Source: Desulfovibrionales bacterium (lineage in GTDB: Bacteria; Desulfobacterota; Desulfovibrionia; Desulfovibrionales; Desulfovibrionaceae). From it: 64,000 nt of DNA. The notes below the pieces were generated by a model. That model was not told the DNA's origin, searched no databases, and saw nothing but the letters and a program-made list of their open reading frames with translations. Position numbers and translations under genes: made by a program. This document shows, piece by piece, positions 1 to 8,641 of this stretch (position 1 is the first letter of the stretch; each line of letters starts with the position of its first letter). The stretch spans positions 1 to 64,000 of the forward strand of contig JASGMV010000002.1 in NCBI GenBank assembly GCA_030156255.1, given 5' to 3'.

Positions 1-52
1 CTCCCCCAAAAACAGACCGGCGTCCCGAACGAGATGCAGCGGGCGCGCTTCG

Positions 53-436
53 TTATTTCTTCGACGCGATGCAGCGAATCTCCACCAACCCGCCCTTGGG
101 CAGGCCGGCCACGGCCACGCAGGCTCGCGCCGGCTTGTGGTCGAGGAAATATTCTCCATAAATTGCGTTCACGGCTGCGAAGTCGGCCATGTCCGTCAGG
201 AAGATGTCCACGCTGGCCACGGCATCGAGCGCCGAGCCCGTGGCTTCGAGGATCGCTTTGACATTCTCCAGGGCTTGGCGCGTCTGGCCCTCCAGCCCCT
301 CGCGCAGCTCCATGGTCGAAGGGTCCAGCCCCAACTGCCCGCTGACGAACACGAATTCGCCCACGGTCATGGCCTGGGAGTAAGGGCCGATGGCGGCCGG
401 AGCTTTTTCGGTGTGCGTGGGAACGACGTGCGGCAT
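53..436 (-). CDS. ridA: RidA family reactive enamine/imine deaminase
   Basis: This 127-residue protein belongs to the RidA/YjgF/UK114 family. Family members hydrolyse 2-aminoacrylate and related enamine/imine intermediates released by PLP enzymes such as serine dehydratases, giving a 2-keto acid and ammonia in the cytoplasm. The sequence begins MPHVVPTHTEKAPAAIGPYSQ, carries the family IGPYSQA motif near residue 17, FVSGQLGLDP near residue 34, and ends with the typical VEIRCIA strand containing the substrate-binding Arg. The frame is open further upstream, but the ATG at 436 has an AAGGAG Shine-Dalgarno and matches family length. A second enzyme able to make its substrate (serine dehydratase) lies at 40.8-42.2 kb. 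Family assignment is secure; the physiological substrate is inferred. Confidence 0.95.
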   Translation of the reverse strand: MPHVVPTHTEKAPAAIGPYSQAMTVGEFVFVSGQLGLDPSTMELREGLEGQTRQALENVKAILEATGSALDAVASVDIFLTDMADFAAVNAIYGEYFLDHKPARACVAVAGLPKGGLVEIRCIASKK

Positions 437-462
437 GGCGGCGGCTCCTTGGTAGATTGATA

Positions 463-536
463 AAAGCTGGGGAAAGGGGAAAATCCTTTTTCGTGCGGAA
501 AAGAGGGGGTTCCACTTTCCCCCCAATTTTTATTGG
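463..536 (-). repeat. G/C-rich hairpin repeat, copy 1
   Basis: Lies between the start of ridA and the end of the transglycosylase gene. Arms 469-481 and 510-522 pair over 13 bp with one mismatch, and an inner CCTTTTTC/GGAAAAGAGG helix continues toward the loop. Read on the minus strand, its ...CCCCTTTCCCCAGCTT end resembles the end of copy 2 at 2968-3062, so it is placed in the same family but inverted. It is the most diverged copy. It has no clear U-run of a simple terminator. Confidence 0.6.
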
Positions 537-594
537 CCTCGGGAGGTTCACGCGGGGCCAGAGCGCTCCGTCTTGCGGCGGTGCAATTGCCGTC

Positions 595-1818
595 TCAGCC
601 CTGAAAGTTCTTGTACGTCTCCATGGCGCGGGTCACTTTGTCCACATAGCGCCGTGTTTCGGCGTAGGGCAGATCCTTTTTCAATTTATTCAATATTTGC
701 TGCGGGGTGTAGCGGGCGGTTTTGGCCGCCAGTCCGCCGAGGTTCGTCCCGAAGGCCTTGGCCACGTTGCCCGCGCCCGTGTTGTAGCCGGCGATGGCGC
801 AGTACAGGCGGCTTTCGGGATTGCCCACGTTTTTCAGGTACCGGTAATAGAGCAGGTGGAGATAGGCCGCGCCCAGCTCCACGTTTCGGTCGGGTTCGAA
901 CAGGTAGTCGGTGTCCAGGATTTTCTTTTCGCCGTAAACGAAGAGGTAGGCGTCGAGGGCGCCGGAGGCGGGCACGAGCTGCATGAGCCCGTAGGCCGGG
1001 ATGGGCGAGACGGCGCGCGGGTTGAAGGACGACTCCACGAAGGTCACGGCCAGAACCAGATTCACGGGCATCTTGAAGCGGGCGCCGAAGTCTTTGGCGA
1101 AGGGGTACACCGCTTGGGCCGAAAGTTTTTCGTGGTCCTTCTTCATTGGGATCGTGATGCTGGCGATGGTTTTTTGCCCCTGGCTGGTGGAGCTTTGCCG
1201 GATGGTGACGTCTTCGCCCTGCTCGATTTGCCGCTCCAGGCGAACCGGGGTCAGGGTCTTCGTGTCCAACAGGTGTTGCAGGGACTTGGCCTGCCGCACC
1301 TCTTTGGACTCCGCTTTCGGGGCCGCAGGGGCGTAGGACGAGGCGATGATATCCTGGCGCACGGGGTCGAGCTTGTCCAACTGCGCGGACGGCAGGGTCA
1401 GGGCCTTGGCGCTGAATGCGGCCAGCCGGTTCCGTAATTCCTGGGGGGAGACGTCCGGCGGCGCCTCCACCTCGACTTTCACCGTACCGGTCTGATAGTT
1501 GGCGGCGATGCGCCCTCCCTGGCTTTCGTCGTAACCCACCCATTGCTTGGGCGCCGGAAGCAGCACTTCCTTGTCGCCCCAGGAGGAGGCCACCTGAGCC
1601 CCGGCCCGAGCGAAGGCCTGTTGCGTTCGGCGGTTCAGGTCGTCAAAGGCCTGTTTGGCTTGGGCGTCGAAGCTGGCGAAGGCCTCCTGCTCCATCCGGT
1701 CGAATTCCGCAAACGGGTCGCGGGCCAGGGCCAGAGAGGGGAGCAGTCCGCTCGCGGCGAGGGCTGCGGTCCCGCCCATCAGGCGAAGGACCTGTCGTCT
1801 ATTCAAATGTTCGTTCAT
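595..1818 (-). CDS. Tat-exported MltC-like lytic murein transglycosylase
   Basis: This 407-residue protein resembles membrane-bound lytic transglycosylase C: an N-terminal murein-transglycosylase region (about residues 35-190) is followed by an SLT catalytic domain (about 240-400). The SLT domain shows the catalytic Glu in FVESSFNPRAV, then AYGLMQLVP and the IAGYNTGAGNV motif. The N-terminus NRRQVLRLMGG followed by a hydrophobic stretch and ALA looks like a twin-arginine signal peptide, so a folded enzyme is probably exported to the periplasm to cleave peptidoglycan glycan strands. No lipobox Cys follows the signal, unlike E. coli MltC. It sits 10 bp downstream of the LPP20-like gene and is probably co-transcribed with it. 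A paralogue is cut by the right window edge. Confidence 0.9.
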   Translation of the reverse strand: MNEHLNRRQVLRLMGGTAALAASGLLPSLALARDPFAEFDRMEQEAFASFDAQAKQAFDDLNRRTQQAFARAGAQVASSWGDKEVLLPAPKQWVGYDESQGGRIAANYQTGTVKVEVEAPPDVSPQELRNRLAAFSAKALTLPSAQLDKLDPVRQDIIASSYAPAAPKAESKEVRQAKSLQHLLDTKTLTPVRLERQIEQGEDVTIRQSSTSQGQKTIASITIPMKKDHEKLSAQAVYPFAKDFGARFKMPVNLVLAVTFVESSFNPRAVSPIPAYGLMQLVPASGALDAYLFVYGEKKILDTDYLFEPDRNVELGAAYLHLLYYRYLKNVGNPESRLYCAIAGYNTGAGNVAKAFGTNLGGLAAKTARYTPQQILNKLKKDLPYAETRRYVDKVTRAMETYKNFQG

Positions 1819-1828
1819 ATATCCTCGC

Positions 1829-2728
1829 CTATCGATAGGAAATAGCGACCCGGGCTTGGCGCAGGTACTTTCCGCCCTGTCGGTTGGTTTCGTAGATTTT
1901 TGCGGCGTCCTCTTGGGAGACGAGCAGGACGTTGTCCTCGGCGACGTCTAGCACCGGGACCACCAGCGGGTTGTCTCCGGCCTTCTTGTCCTGCACGGCC
2001 GCCTGGACGGTCTCGGCGTAGCGAACCATGCCGTAGCGGCGCAGGGTGGCCGTCTCGACGCTTTCGAACGAATAGACCGCGACAAGCCCGCGATCCGTCT
2101 TGACGGCTACGACCGGCCGGACTTCTTTCTTGTAGGACCGGTCCATGAGGTTCAAGACCAGCCCCGTTACGGGCTTGGAGGCGTCGTAGCCGAGTTTTTC
2201 GCCCTTGACGGCGTCATCCTGTGAAGAGGGTGCGAAGGCTTTCCGGGGAATGCGCTCGTCCGCCACGGAGGACAGGTCCAGGGCGTCCACCAAGGCGCCC
2301 TGGCAACCGGGGCCGGGGGCGATGCAGACGGACATGGTCACCGTGGTCAGGGGCGATCCGTCGCTCAGGATGTCGGTTTTTTTATCCACCACGTTGGCGC
2401 CCTTGAGCAACCCGCTGACTTTGGCGCTGATCAAGTCTTTCTGGATGATAAAGTCTTGTACGAGGGTTCTGGAGTCGATCCGGACGCCCTTGATGGTTTC
2501 CAGCAGATTCCGCTGAGCGTCCACCGTGGCTGCGCGGATGGAGCCGATTCGGGCCTGGGCTTGGGTCAGGCCCGGTTTGGCCGTTCCGTAGCCGTAGCCC
2601 AAAACGACCCCGTTCACCCAGTCCACGTTGCCTTTTTCTCCGGTCGCCTCCTGGGCCTGGGCGGGAGCGAGGAAGCAGAACGCCACGGAGAACAGGAGGA
2701 GAGCGGCGGTCAATCGTCGAGCGAACAT
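1829..2728 (-). CDS. secreted LPP20-like protein
   Basis: This 299-residue protein starts with a signal peptide (MFARRLTAALLLFSVAFCFLAPAQAQ). Residues about 60-130 read AATVDAQRNLLETIKGVRID, resembling the LPP20 domain found in envelope lipoproteins of several bacteria. There is no Cys at the cleavage site, so it is probably soluble in the periplasm rather than a lipoprotein. The open frame extends about 100 codons upstream, but the ATG at 2728 has an AAGGAG site and is the only start giving a signal peptide. It is the first gene of a pair with the MltC-like transglycosylase, suggesting a cell-wall or envelope role. The function is not established; the LPP20 assignment is by eye. Confidence 0.75.
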   Translation of the reverse strand: MFARRLTAALLLFSVAFCFLAPAQAQEATGEKGNVDWVNGVVLGYGYGTAKPGLTQAQARIGSIRAATVDAQRNLLETIKGVRIDSRTLVQDFIIQKDLISAKVSGLLKGANVVDKKTDILSDGSPLTTVTMSVCIAPGPGCQGALVDALDLSSVADERIPRKAFAPSSQDDAVKGEKLGYDASKPVTGLVLNLMDRSYKKEVRPVVAVKTDRGLVAVYSFESVETATLRRYGMVRYAETVQAAVQDKKAGDNPLVVPVLDVAEDNVLLVSQEDAAKIYETNRQGGKYLRQARVAISYR

Positions 2729-2967
2729 GTGATACTCCTTCAGTAGGCGTCTTCGGTCTTCAAAGCGAGGACCGGCGTCGGATTCGAAATCAAACGCCGG
2801 GATGGTTCGCCGGAACTGCACATCTCCCGGCAACCATGCGGCAACTATCGCAATCGTTGATTTCGTACAATGCGATGCAGTCGAATGCAACCCGGTTAGA
2901 GCATGTGTTGGGATGGATCGCAGAAGGAAATAAAGAAAGTATCCGCTGTTTCGACTCGCGGCCCGTT
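2729..2967. other. upstream region of the LPP20-like gene
   Basis: Non-coding. It must hold the promoter of the minus-strand LPP20-like/transglycosylase pair, but I see no convincing -35/-10 or -24/-12 element. The remainder up to serA is the hairpin repeat at 2968-3062. Confidence 0.4.
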
Positions 2968-3062
2968 CCCCCCCTATAACAGTTTTCGGGAAAGGGGATG
3001 GGGGCCGAGGGAAGGGGAAAACCCCTTTCAAAAGGGGTTTCCCCCTTCCCCAGCTTCCCCCG
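2968..3062. repeat. G/C-rich hairpin repeat, copy 2
   Basis: Directly follows the serA stop codon (3068-3070). Arms 3009-3028 and 3031-3050 form a 20-bp stem with a single mismatch and almost no loop. A conserved left flank, GTTTTCGGGAAAGGGGATG at about 2981-3000, is shared with copy 3 at 61.6 kb. The stem is not followed by a T-run on either strand, so it is not a simple intrinsic terminator, although it could stabilise the 3' end of serA mRNA. Confidence 0.75.
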
Positions 3063-3067
3063 ATATC

Positions 3068-4252
3068 TTAAACGCACACGCGGCGGACGCCTTCCACGGC
3101 GCGGATGCGTTCGCAGGCTTCCTCGGAGGGTTTTTGGTGCAGGACGTAAACGGTCTGCACGGCGTCGGATATCCAGCGGGAGTTGTTTTCCCGGATGTTG
3201 ACGCCGAATTCGCCCAGGATGGTGCCGAACTTGCCGAACATGCCCGGCTTGTCCTCGTGAGTGATGAACAGCGTGTAGATGTCCTTGCCTTCTTCTTCAA
3301 CGGTTTGCCCGACGTTGATGGAGTTCACGAAATCGCCGCGGCGCAGGTAGCGCGTCACCACCTCGGCGATTTCCAGGCCCGTGCGGCGAGAGGCGTTGAG
3401 GGTGGAGGCGCCCAGGTGGGCGGACAGCACGACGTTGTCCAGCTCCAGAAGTTTGCTGCGGAACGGTTCGCCCTCGCGCTTGGGCTCATTCTCATAGGTG
3501 TCCAGGGCGGCGCCGGCGATGACGCCGGTGCGCAACGCTTCATACAGGGCGTCCTCGGATACGTTCTTTCCGCGCGAGGCGTTGATCAGATACGCCGTGG
3601 GTTTCATGAGCGCCAGTTCCTCCCGGCCGATGATCACGCCGTTGCCGCCGGTGTGCAGGGACACGAAGTCCGCGGCTTTGAGCACGTCCTCCTTGGCGTC
3701 CAGGTACTCCACCTTGGATTCGAGGTCGCGGTAAACGTCGTAGCCCACGACTTTCATACCCAGGCCTCGGGCCTTGCCGGCCAGTGACTGGCCGATGCGG
3801 CCGCAGCCGATGATTCCCAGCACCTTGCCGAACAGCTCGTTGCCCACGAACTGTTTCTTGCGCCAGATGCCGTTTTTCAGGGCGAAGTGGGCGAAGGGCA
3901 GTTTGCGGGCGACGGCGAACATCAGGCCGAGGGCGAGTTCGGCCGCGGCGTTGGTGTTGCCGTGGGGAGCGAACTTGACGATGACGCCCCACTTCTTGGC
4001 CGCCTCCAGGTCGATGTTGTCCGAGCCCACGCCTCCGCGGCCGATGATTTTGAGCTTGCCCGATCCTTTGGCCCCGGCCTCGAGGACGTCTCTGGTGACT
4101 TTGGTGGCGCTGCGCACCAGCAAAGCGTCGAAATCCGCAATTTCGCCAAGCAGATCCTCGTGGTCCCGCTTGACCGTATCGACTATGAAGCCGTGCTTTT
4201 TGAGATATTGAACGCCTTCATCCACCAATCCGTCGTTGGCCAGGATCTTCAT
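3068..4252 (-). CDS. serA: D-3-phosphoglycerate dehydrogenase
   Basis: This 394-residue NAD-dependent 2-hydroxyacid dehydrogenase should oxidise 3-phosphoglycerate to 3-phosphohydroxypyruvate, the first step of the phosphorylated serine pathway. The Rossmann motif GIIGCGRIGQSLAG lies near residue 140, the substrate/NAD motif NASRGK near 225, and the catalytic His is in SAHLGAST near 282. The C-terminal 70 residues (YTLFITHEDKPGMFGKFG) form an ACT domain, normally the site of serine feedback control, so it is the short ACT-bearing type of PGDH. The start has an AGGAG site 9 bp after the aminotransferase stop, so the two genes form an operon catalysing consecutive steps. Confidence 0.95.
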   Translation of the reverse strand: MKILANDGLVDEGVQYLKKHGFIVDTVKRDHEDLLGEIADFDALLVRSATKVTRDVLEAGAKGSGKLKIIGRGGVGSDNIDLEAAKKWGVIVKFAPHGNTNAAAELALGLMFAVARKLPFAHFALKNGIWRKKQFVGNELFGKVLGIIGCGRIGQSLAGKARGLGMKVVGYDVYRDLESKVEYLDAKEDVLKAADFVSLHTGGNGVIIGREELALMKPTAYLINASRGKNVSEDALYEALRTGVIAGAALDTYENEPKREGEPFRSKLLELDNVVLSAHLGASTLNASRRTGLEIAEVVTRYLRRGDFVNSINVGQTVEEEGKDIYTLFITHEDKPGMFGKFGTILGEFGVNIRENNSRWISDAVQTVYVLHQKPSEEACERIRAVEGVRRVCV

Positions 4253-4261
4253 GGTCCGCTC

Positions 4262-5401
4262 CTAGAGTTTTTTCAATTCCTCGCTCAGCGTTTCCAGGTA
4301 AGCCTCCATCATATCCATCGTCACGTCGCCCATGTGCCCGATGCGGAAAACTGCGGGCCGTCCCGTTTCCTTGAATGCGTCGTTGGCCTTGGCGTATCCG
4401 GGATCGTACAGGTACCCCCGTCCGCGCAGGCTCTCCTTGAGCCGTTTTTTCAGGTCGTCGGCCGTGATTCCCTTCGGCGCCTTGACCGCGGTCAGCGTGG
4501 GAGAGCGATAGCCTTCCGGGGCGAAAAGTTCGAAACCGTCCTGGTCCGCCACCCAGGCGTGCACGCGGTCGCGCAGCGCCTCGTGGCGCTTGAAGCGGTT
4601 CTCGACGCCTTCTTCGTTCACGATGTACGCCATTTGGACCGCGAACTGGTTGGCCAGCGTGGTGTTGGGGGTGGTCACGGTCTGAAATTTACGCGCCCGG
4701 CCCTGCTGGGTCAGGATGTCCGTGGAGTGGCCGCGGTTGGCGACCTTGGCCGCCTTTTCAAAGGCCTCCGGCCGGACGAAGGCGAGGCCGAAACCGGCGG
4801 GCAGTCCCAGGGATTTTTGCGTGGAGGTGGAGTAGTAGGCGCAGCCGCTTTCGGGAATGCGCACATCGGCGCCTCCGAAGATGCTGACGCCGTCCACCAG
4901 GGGCATGGCGCCGTATTCGCGGATCAGGGCGCAGACCGCTTCGATGTCGTTGGTCACGCCGGTGGAGGTCTCGTTCTGGGTGAAGGTCGCAACGGCGGGC
5001 CGGTGTTGCTCCAGGGCTTCGCGCAGACGGTCCAGGTCGATGGCCTCTCCCCAATCGAAACGCAGCTGCACGGCTTTTTTGCCGTTGGCGACGGCCATTT
5101 TGTGGTAGAGGTCGCCGAAGGCTCCCACCGAGACGTTGAGCACGGTTTCGTCGTCCGCGACCAGGGAGCGGATGGACGCCTCCATGGCCGTGGAGCCCGA
5201 GCCGTTGAAAATGAGCACGTCGTAGGAGTCGTCGATGCGGGCCAGAGCCCGCAGCCCCTCATGGATGGGCTGAAAGCGCTTGACGTTTTCGGCGTCCCGA
5301 TGTCCGAATTCGGGCAGAGCGCCGGCGCGGCGGACTTCCGGCCGAATATAGGTGGGGCCTGTAATAAACAATTTCAGTTCGGTGAATTCTTGAAGATCCA
5401 C
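4262..5401 (-). CDS. class V aminotransferase (serine/alanine-glyoxylate type)
   Basis: This 379-residue PLP enzyme belongs to the small class V aminotransferases (serine-pyruvate, alanine-glyoxylate and archaeal-type phosphoserine aminotransferases). The Schiff-base Lys is in TSTQKSLGLPAGFG near residue 200, the cofactor-binding Asp in LVDGVSIFGG near 175, and the substrate-facing N-terminus contains ITGPTYIRPEV. It starts with GTG at 5401; no nearby in-frame ATG exists and the Shine-Dalgarno is weak (AAGG...AGG). It lies directly upstream of serA. The context suggests that it transaminates 3-phosphohydroxypyruvate in place of a classical SerC, but serine-glyoxylate or serine-pyruvate transamination cannot be excluded from sequence. 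Confidence 0.9.
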   Translation of the reverse strand: MDLQEFTELKLFITGPTYIRPEVRRAGALPEFGHRDAENVKRFQPIHEGLRALARIDDSYDVLIFNGSGSTAMEASIRSLVADDETVLNVSVGAFGDLYHKMAVANGKKAVQLRFDWGEAIDLDRLREALEQHRPAVATFTQNETSTGVTNDIEAVCALIREYGAMPLVDGVSIFGGADVRIPESGCAYYSTSTQKSLGLPAGFGLAFVRPEAFEKAAKVANRGHSTDILTQQGRARKFQTVTTPNTTLANQFAVQMAYIVNEEGVENRFKRHEALRDRVHAWVADQDGFELFAPEGYRSPTLTAVKAPKGITADDLKKRLKESLRGRGYLYDPGYAKANDAFKETGRPAVFRIGHMGDVTMDMMEAYLETLSEELKKL

Positions 5402-5741
5402 GGTAACGCCTGCCTTGGTTCATGGTTGCGATATGACGGACTTTGGTCCGATCGAAAGTTTTTTTCAATAGCCCCTGCATCCCCGGTGTGTCCAGCATCG
5501 TGAGGCGTCTGCGCCGCGCCCGCCGATCGAGGTTCGCGCTTCAGGCGCCGGTTGCCCTGACCCCTCGCATGGACTTCGGCGTCGACTGGGTGTTCTTCGC
5601 CTTGGCTGACTGCCTGGGCCCGCGGAGCAAGAAGCGGAATGCATGTTTTTTGGGAGGAAAATCTTTCTTGGTGTTGTAAAAAGCTAAGGCCGGCGCGGGG
5701 TTGATCCCGCGCCGGCCTTGCTTCTATTGTTTGCGAGTGGA
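5402..5741. other. intergenic region with terminator
   Basis: Non-coding stretch between two minus-strand genes. The left part is the leader of the aminotransferase-serA operon and contains only a small hairpin (5437-5450). The right part carries the terminator at 5686-5719. Short open frames here have no codon bias or ribosome site and are not called. Confidence 0.5.
5675..5719 (-). terminator. intrinsic terminator of the EF-G-like gene
   Basis: Arms 5686-5699 and 5706-5719 (AAGGCCGGCGCGGG and its complement) form a perfect 14-bp stem with a 6-nt loop. On the minus strand the stem is followed by AGCTTTTTAC, the U-run of a Rho-independent terminator, 22 bp after the stop of the EF-G-like gene. 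Confidence 0.9.
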
Positions 5742-7802
5742 TTATTCGGCTTCTTGTTTGCTCGCCGCGACGACCTTGTCGGTCACAAAGGGCGGCGCTT
5801 CTTCATAGTGGGCGAACTCCATGGTGAAGGTCCCCTGGCCGCCGGTCATGGACCGCAGGTCCGGGGCGTACTGCAGGACCTCGGACATGGGCGTGTGCGC
5901 CTTGATCTCCGTGACGCCGCCCTGGGAGTCGGAGCCCAGGACCTTGCCGCGGCGGCTGGAAAGGTCGCCGATGACATCGCCCATGTATTCGTCGGGCACG
6001 GACACGGACACGGTCATGATGGGCTCCAGCAACACCACGCTGGCCTGCTCGCAGGCTTTTTTGAAGGCCATGGAGCCGGCGACCTTGAAGGCCATTTCCG
6101 AGGAGTCCACGGTGTGGTAGGAGCCGTCGTACAGGGTGACTTTGAAGTCGACGAGGGGATAGCCGGCGAGCACGCCCCGGGCCGCGGCCTCCTGGACGCC
6201 CTTGTCCACCGCCGGGATGAACTGGCGCGGAATGGCGCCGCCGACGATGGCGTCCACAAATTCGTAGCCCGCCCCTTTGGGCTGGGGCTCCAGTTTGATG
6301 AAACAGTCGCCGAATTGTCCGCGGCCGCCGGTCTGCTTTTTGTACCGGCCTTGGACGTCGGCCTTGCCCTTGATGGTCTCGCGGTAGGGCACTTTGGGCG
6401 TCTTGAGCAGAATGGAGGCCTTGGAGCGGCGTTTGGCCCGCTCCACGGAGATTTCGATGTGGTTCTGGCCCATGCCGGAGAGCAGGATGTCGGCGCTCTC
6501 CTCGTCGCGGGTCAGGCTGAGGGAAATGTCTTCGTCCAGCAGTTTTTGCACTGCTGTGTAGACCTTGTCCTCCTCGCCTTTTTCGGCCGGCGCCAGGGCG
6601 TAGGTGATCAGTTTGGGCGGCAGCGTCGGATTCTTCAACGTGAAGCGCTGCTTTTCGCCGCACAAGGTGTCGCCCGTAGCGGTTTCCTTGAGTTTGGCCA
6701 CGGTGACGATGGCGCCGGGGCCGGCCGGGGCCTTGGATTGAGTCTGCTCTTTGCCCACGGTGAGCAGCAGGCTCCCGATCCGCTCCTTGGCGTCCTTTTT
6801 GGGGTTGGCCAGGGTGGAGTCGGGGGACAGTGTCCCGGAGAGCACGCGCATGACGGTGAGCTGCCCGGCGAAGGGATCGACCAGAGTCTTGAATGCGAAG
6901 CAGGCGAGGGGGCCGTTCTCCGCGACTTCGAGCTGCGCGCCGTCCTCGCCTTGCCAGGCGGCGTGCTCCAGTGCGGAGGGGAACAGCGCCTGGACGGCGT
7001 CCAGGATCAAGGCGCCGCCCATGTCGGCCGTCGCCGCGGCCACGACCACCGGCGTCAGTTCGCCGGATTTGACGCCCATGGCCAAACCCTGTTTGATCTC
7101 CTCAAGCGTGAGTTCGCCTTCTTCGAGGTACTTCTCCATGAGTTCTTCATCGCTCTCGGCGATGTTTTCGACCATGGTCTCGCGCAGCGCGGCGGCCTCG
7201 TCGGCCATGTCCGCAGGAATCTCCGCCTCGGAAATTTCGCCGTCCGTCCCGAACAGGATGGCTTTTTCGCCCAAGAGGTCCACCACGCCCTTGAAATCTT
7301 CTTTTTGCCCGATGGGCATGTAGAGCAGGGCGGGCTTGGCGCCCAACACGTCCGACAGGCTGCTGAAGGCCATGTCGAAGTCGGCCCGGTCGCGGTCCAT
7401 TTTGTTGATCACGCACAGGCTCGGCAGGCCGGCTCCCTTGACCGCCTTCCAAATGTTCTTGGTCAGGGGCTTGGCGCCGTCCACGGCGTCGATGACCAAC
7501 ACGGCGGCGTCGGCTGCGGCCAGCGTGTAAGGCAGATCGCCGCAAAAATTGTTGTCTCCGGGGGTGTCGATGAGGAAATGCGTGTTCTTACTCCACTGAA
7601 AATTCGCAAATCCCGGCTGGATGGAGCCGCGCCGCTTGATCTCTTCGGGCTCGTAATCCAGTGCGGTGGTCCCTTCTTCGACTTTGCCCAGACGGCTGAT
7701 GGCGCCGGCGCTTTTGAGGATCATCTCCGCCAGGGAGGTTTTGCCGGATCCGCCGTGCCCCACGAGGGCGTAAGTTCTCTGCTGGTTCAACGCTTCGGAC
7801 AT
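5742..7802 (-). CDS. elongation factor G-like GTPase (EF-G paralogue)
   Basis: This 686-residue translational GTPase has all five EF-G domains. The G1 loop is GHGGSGKT (residues 15-22) instead of the canonical GHxDAGKT, G3 is DTPGD and G4 is NKMD. The C-terminal domains IV and V are complete (YPLVDFKVTLYDGSYHTVDSS, then GDVIGDLSSRRGKVLG). This G1 variant marks the EF-G-like/EF-G2 paralogue group rather than the main translocase, which usually lies in the str operon next to tuf and S7. The precise role of this group (ribosome recycling, stress or slow-growth translation) is unsettled. The start has a GGAG site; a terminator follows the stop. It is probably monocistronic. Confidence 0.93.
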   Translation of the reverse strand: MSEALNQQRTYALVGHGGSGKTSLAEMILKSAGAISRLGKVEEGTTALDYEPEEIKRRGSIQPGFANFQWSKNTHFLIDTPGDNNFCGDLPYTLAAADAAVLVIDAVDGAKPLTKNIWKAVKGAGLPSLCVINKMDRDRADFDMAFSSLSDVLGAKPALLYMPIGQKEDFKGVVDLLGEKAILFGTDGEISEAEIPADMADEAAALRETMVENIAESDEELMEKYLEEGELTLEEIKQGLAMGVKSGELTPVVVAAATADMGGALILDAVQALFPSALEHAAWQGEDGAQLEVAENGPLACFAFKTLVDPFAGQLTVMRVLSGTLSPDSTLANPKKDAKERIGSLLLTVGKEQTQSKAPAGPGAIVTVAKLKETATGDTLCGEKQRFTLKNPTLPPKLITYALAPAEKGEEDKVYTAVQKLLDEDISLSLTRDEESADILLSGMGQNHIEISVERAKRRSKASILLKTPKVPYRETIKGKADVQGRYKKQTGGRGQFGDCFIKLEPQPKGAGYEFVDAIVGGAIPRQFIPAVDKGVQEAAARGVLAGYPLVDFKVTLYDGSYHTVDSSEMAFKVAGSMAFKKACEQASVVLLEPIMTVSVSVPDEYMGDVIGDLSSRRGKVLGSDSQGGVTEIKAHTPMSEVLQYAPDLRSMTGGQGTFTMEFAHYEEAPPFVTDKVVAASKQEAE

Positions 7803-7876
7803 GGGCTGCTCCGTTGGAATAAGGGTCCGCGTCTGCGCCGAATCGACGCAGATGCAATTTTATTGAGGAGTGTAGA

Positions 7877-7906
7877 GCTATAGATAGATGGACTGGAACT
7901 TGTCAA
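7877..7906 (-). promoter_or_regulatory. possible sigma-70 promoter of the EF-G-like gene
   Basis: Minus strand TTGACA (7906-7901) is followed after 18 bp by TATAGC (7882-7877). The -35 box is perfect and the -10 is 4/6. It lies about 70 bp upstream of the start codon. Confidence 0.4.
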
Positions 7907-7944
7907 GAGTATGTGAAAAAATGTGACGAAGCAAGGAGGCGGGA

Positions 7945-8526
7945 ATGATTCTCGGAGTGTCCGGTTCGCCCAGAAAAGGCGGAAATTGCGATGTGATGCT
8001 GCGTACGGCGCTGGAGGCGGCCGAGTCGGGCGGCGCCGAAGTTCGCGCGGTCTATTTGCGCGACTACGCGTTCTCCTCGTGCATCGGCTGCGAGCGTTGC
8101 CGAAGGGACAAGGCGTGCAGCGGCCTGTTGGACGGCATGCAGCTTCTTTATCCTCTGGTGGAGCGCGCCAAGGGGCTGATTTTGGCCTCTCCCGCCCATC
8201 ATTACAACGTCTCCGCGTTGATGAAGGCCTTCATCGACCGGTTGTACTGCTATTACGACTTCGATCAACGCAAGCGGCCGGGGCCGTGGTCCAGCCGCTT
8301 GGCCGACCAAGACCGGCGGGCCGTATTGTTGGGCGTATGCGAGCAGCGGACCAAAGAGGACGGAATGGGCTTCACCATGGAGGCCATGCAGCTGCCTTTG
8401 GAGGCGCTCGGGTATGCGATTGCGGCCCGCGAAGCCTTATTGGGCGTCTTCGCCAAAGGCGCCGTGAAAGCTGATGCGGACGCCCTGGCGCGATGCGCAC
8501 GGGCCGGCGCCCTGTTGGCGCCATAG
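7945..8526 (+). CDS. flavodoxin-fold iron-sulfur flavoprotein
   Basis: This 193-residue protein has the flavodoxin-fold FMN-binding start MILGVSGSPRKGGNCDVML, typical of NADPH-dependent FMN reductases and iron-sulfur flavoproteins (Isf). Residues about 50-62 read CIGCERCRRDKAC, a CX2CX2CX5C spacing that fits the compact cysteine motif binding the [4Fe-4S] cluster in Isf proteins. Such proteins are found in strict anaerobes and transfer electrons from ferredoxin to acceptors such as O2 or peroxide. SPAHHYNVSALMKAFIDR resembles the FMN-phosphate/dimer region. The start has an AAGGAGG site 5 bp upstream. It is transcribed divergently from the EF-G-like gene. Cluster ligation is inferred from spacing only. 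Confidence 0.85.
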   Translation: MILGVSGSPRKGGNCDVMLRTALEAAESGGAEVRAVYLRDYAFSSCIGCERCRRDKACSGLLDGMQLLYPLVERAKGLILASPAHHYNVSALMKAFIDRLYCYYDFDQRKRPGPWSSRLADQDRRAVLLGVCEQRTKEDGMGFTMEAMQLPLEALGYAIAAREALLGVFAKGAVKADADALARCARAGALLAP

Positions 8527-8641
8527 CGCCGCAGCTGCAATGCGTCCGGCATTTTATAATGCTCAGGGAGAAGCGGCGCCGTATCTCCTCAAGGTGGTTG
8601 AAGTTCGCAACGACTTCAAAGCGAAAGGTCCAATTTCCAGC

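Noticed and set aside
5718-7883. 721-codon plus-strand frame opposite the EF-G-like gene
   Set aside because: It is an antisense shadow with low-complexity Gly/His/Asp composition and no ribosome site.
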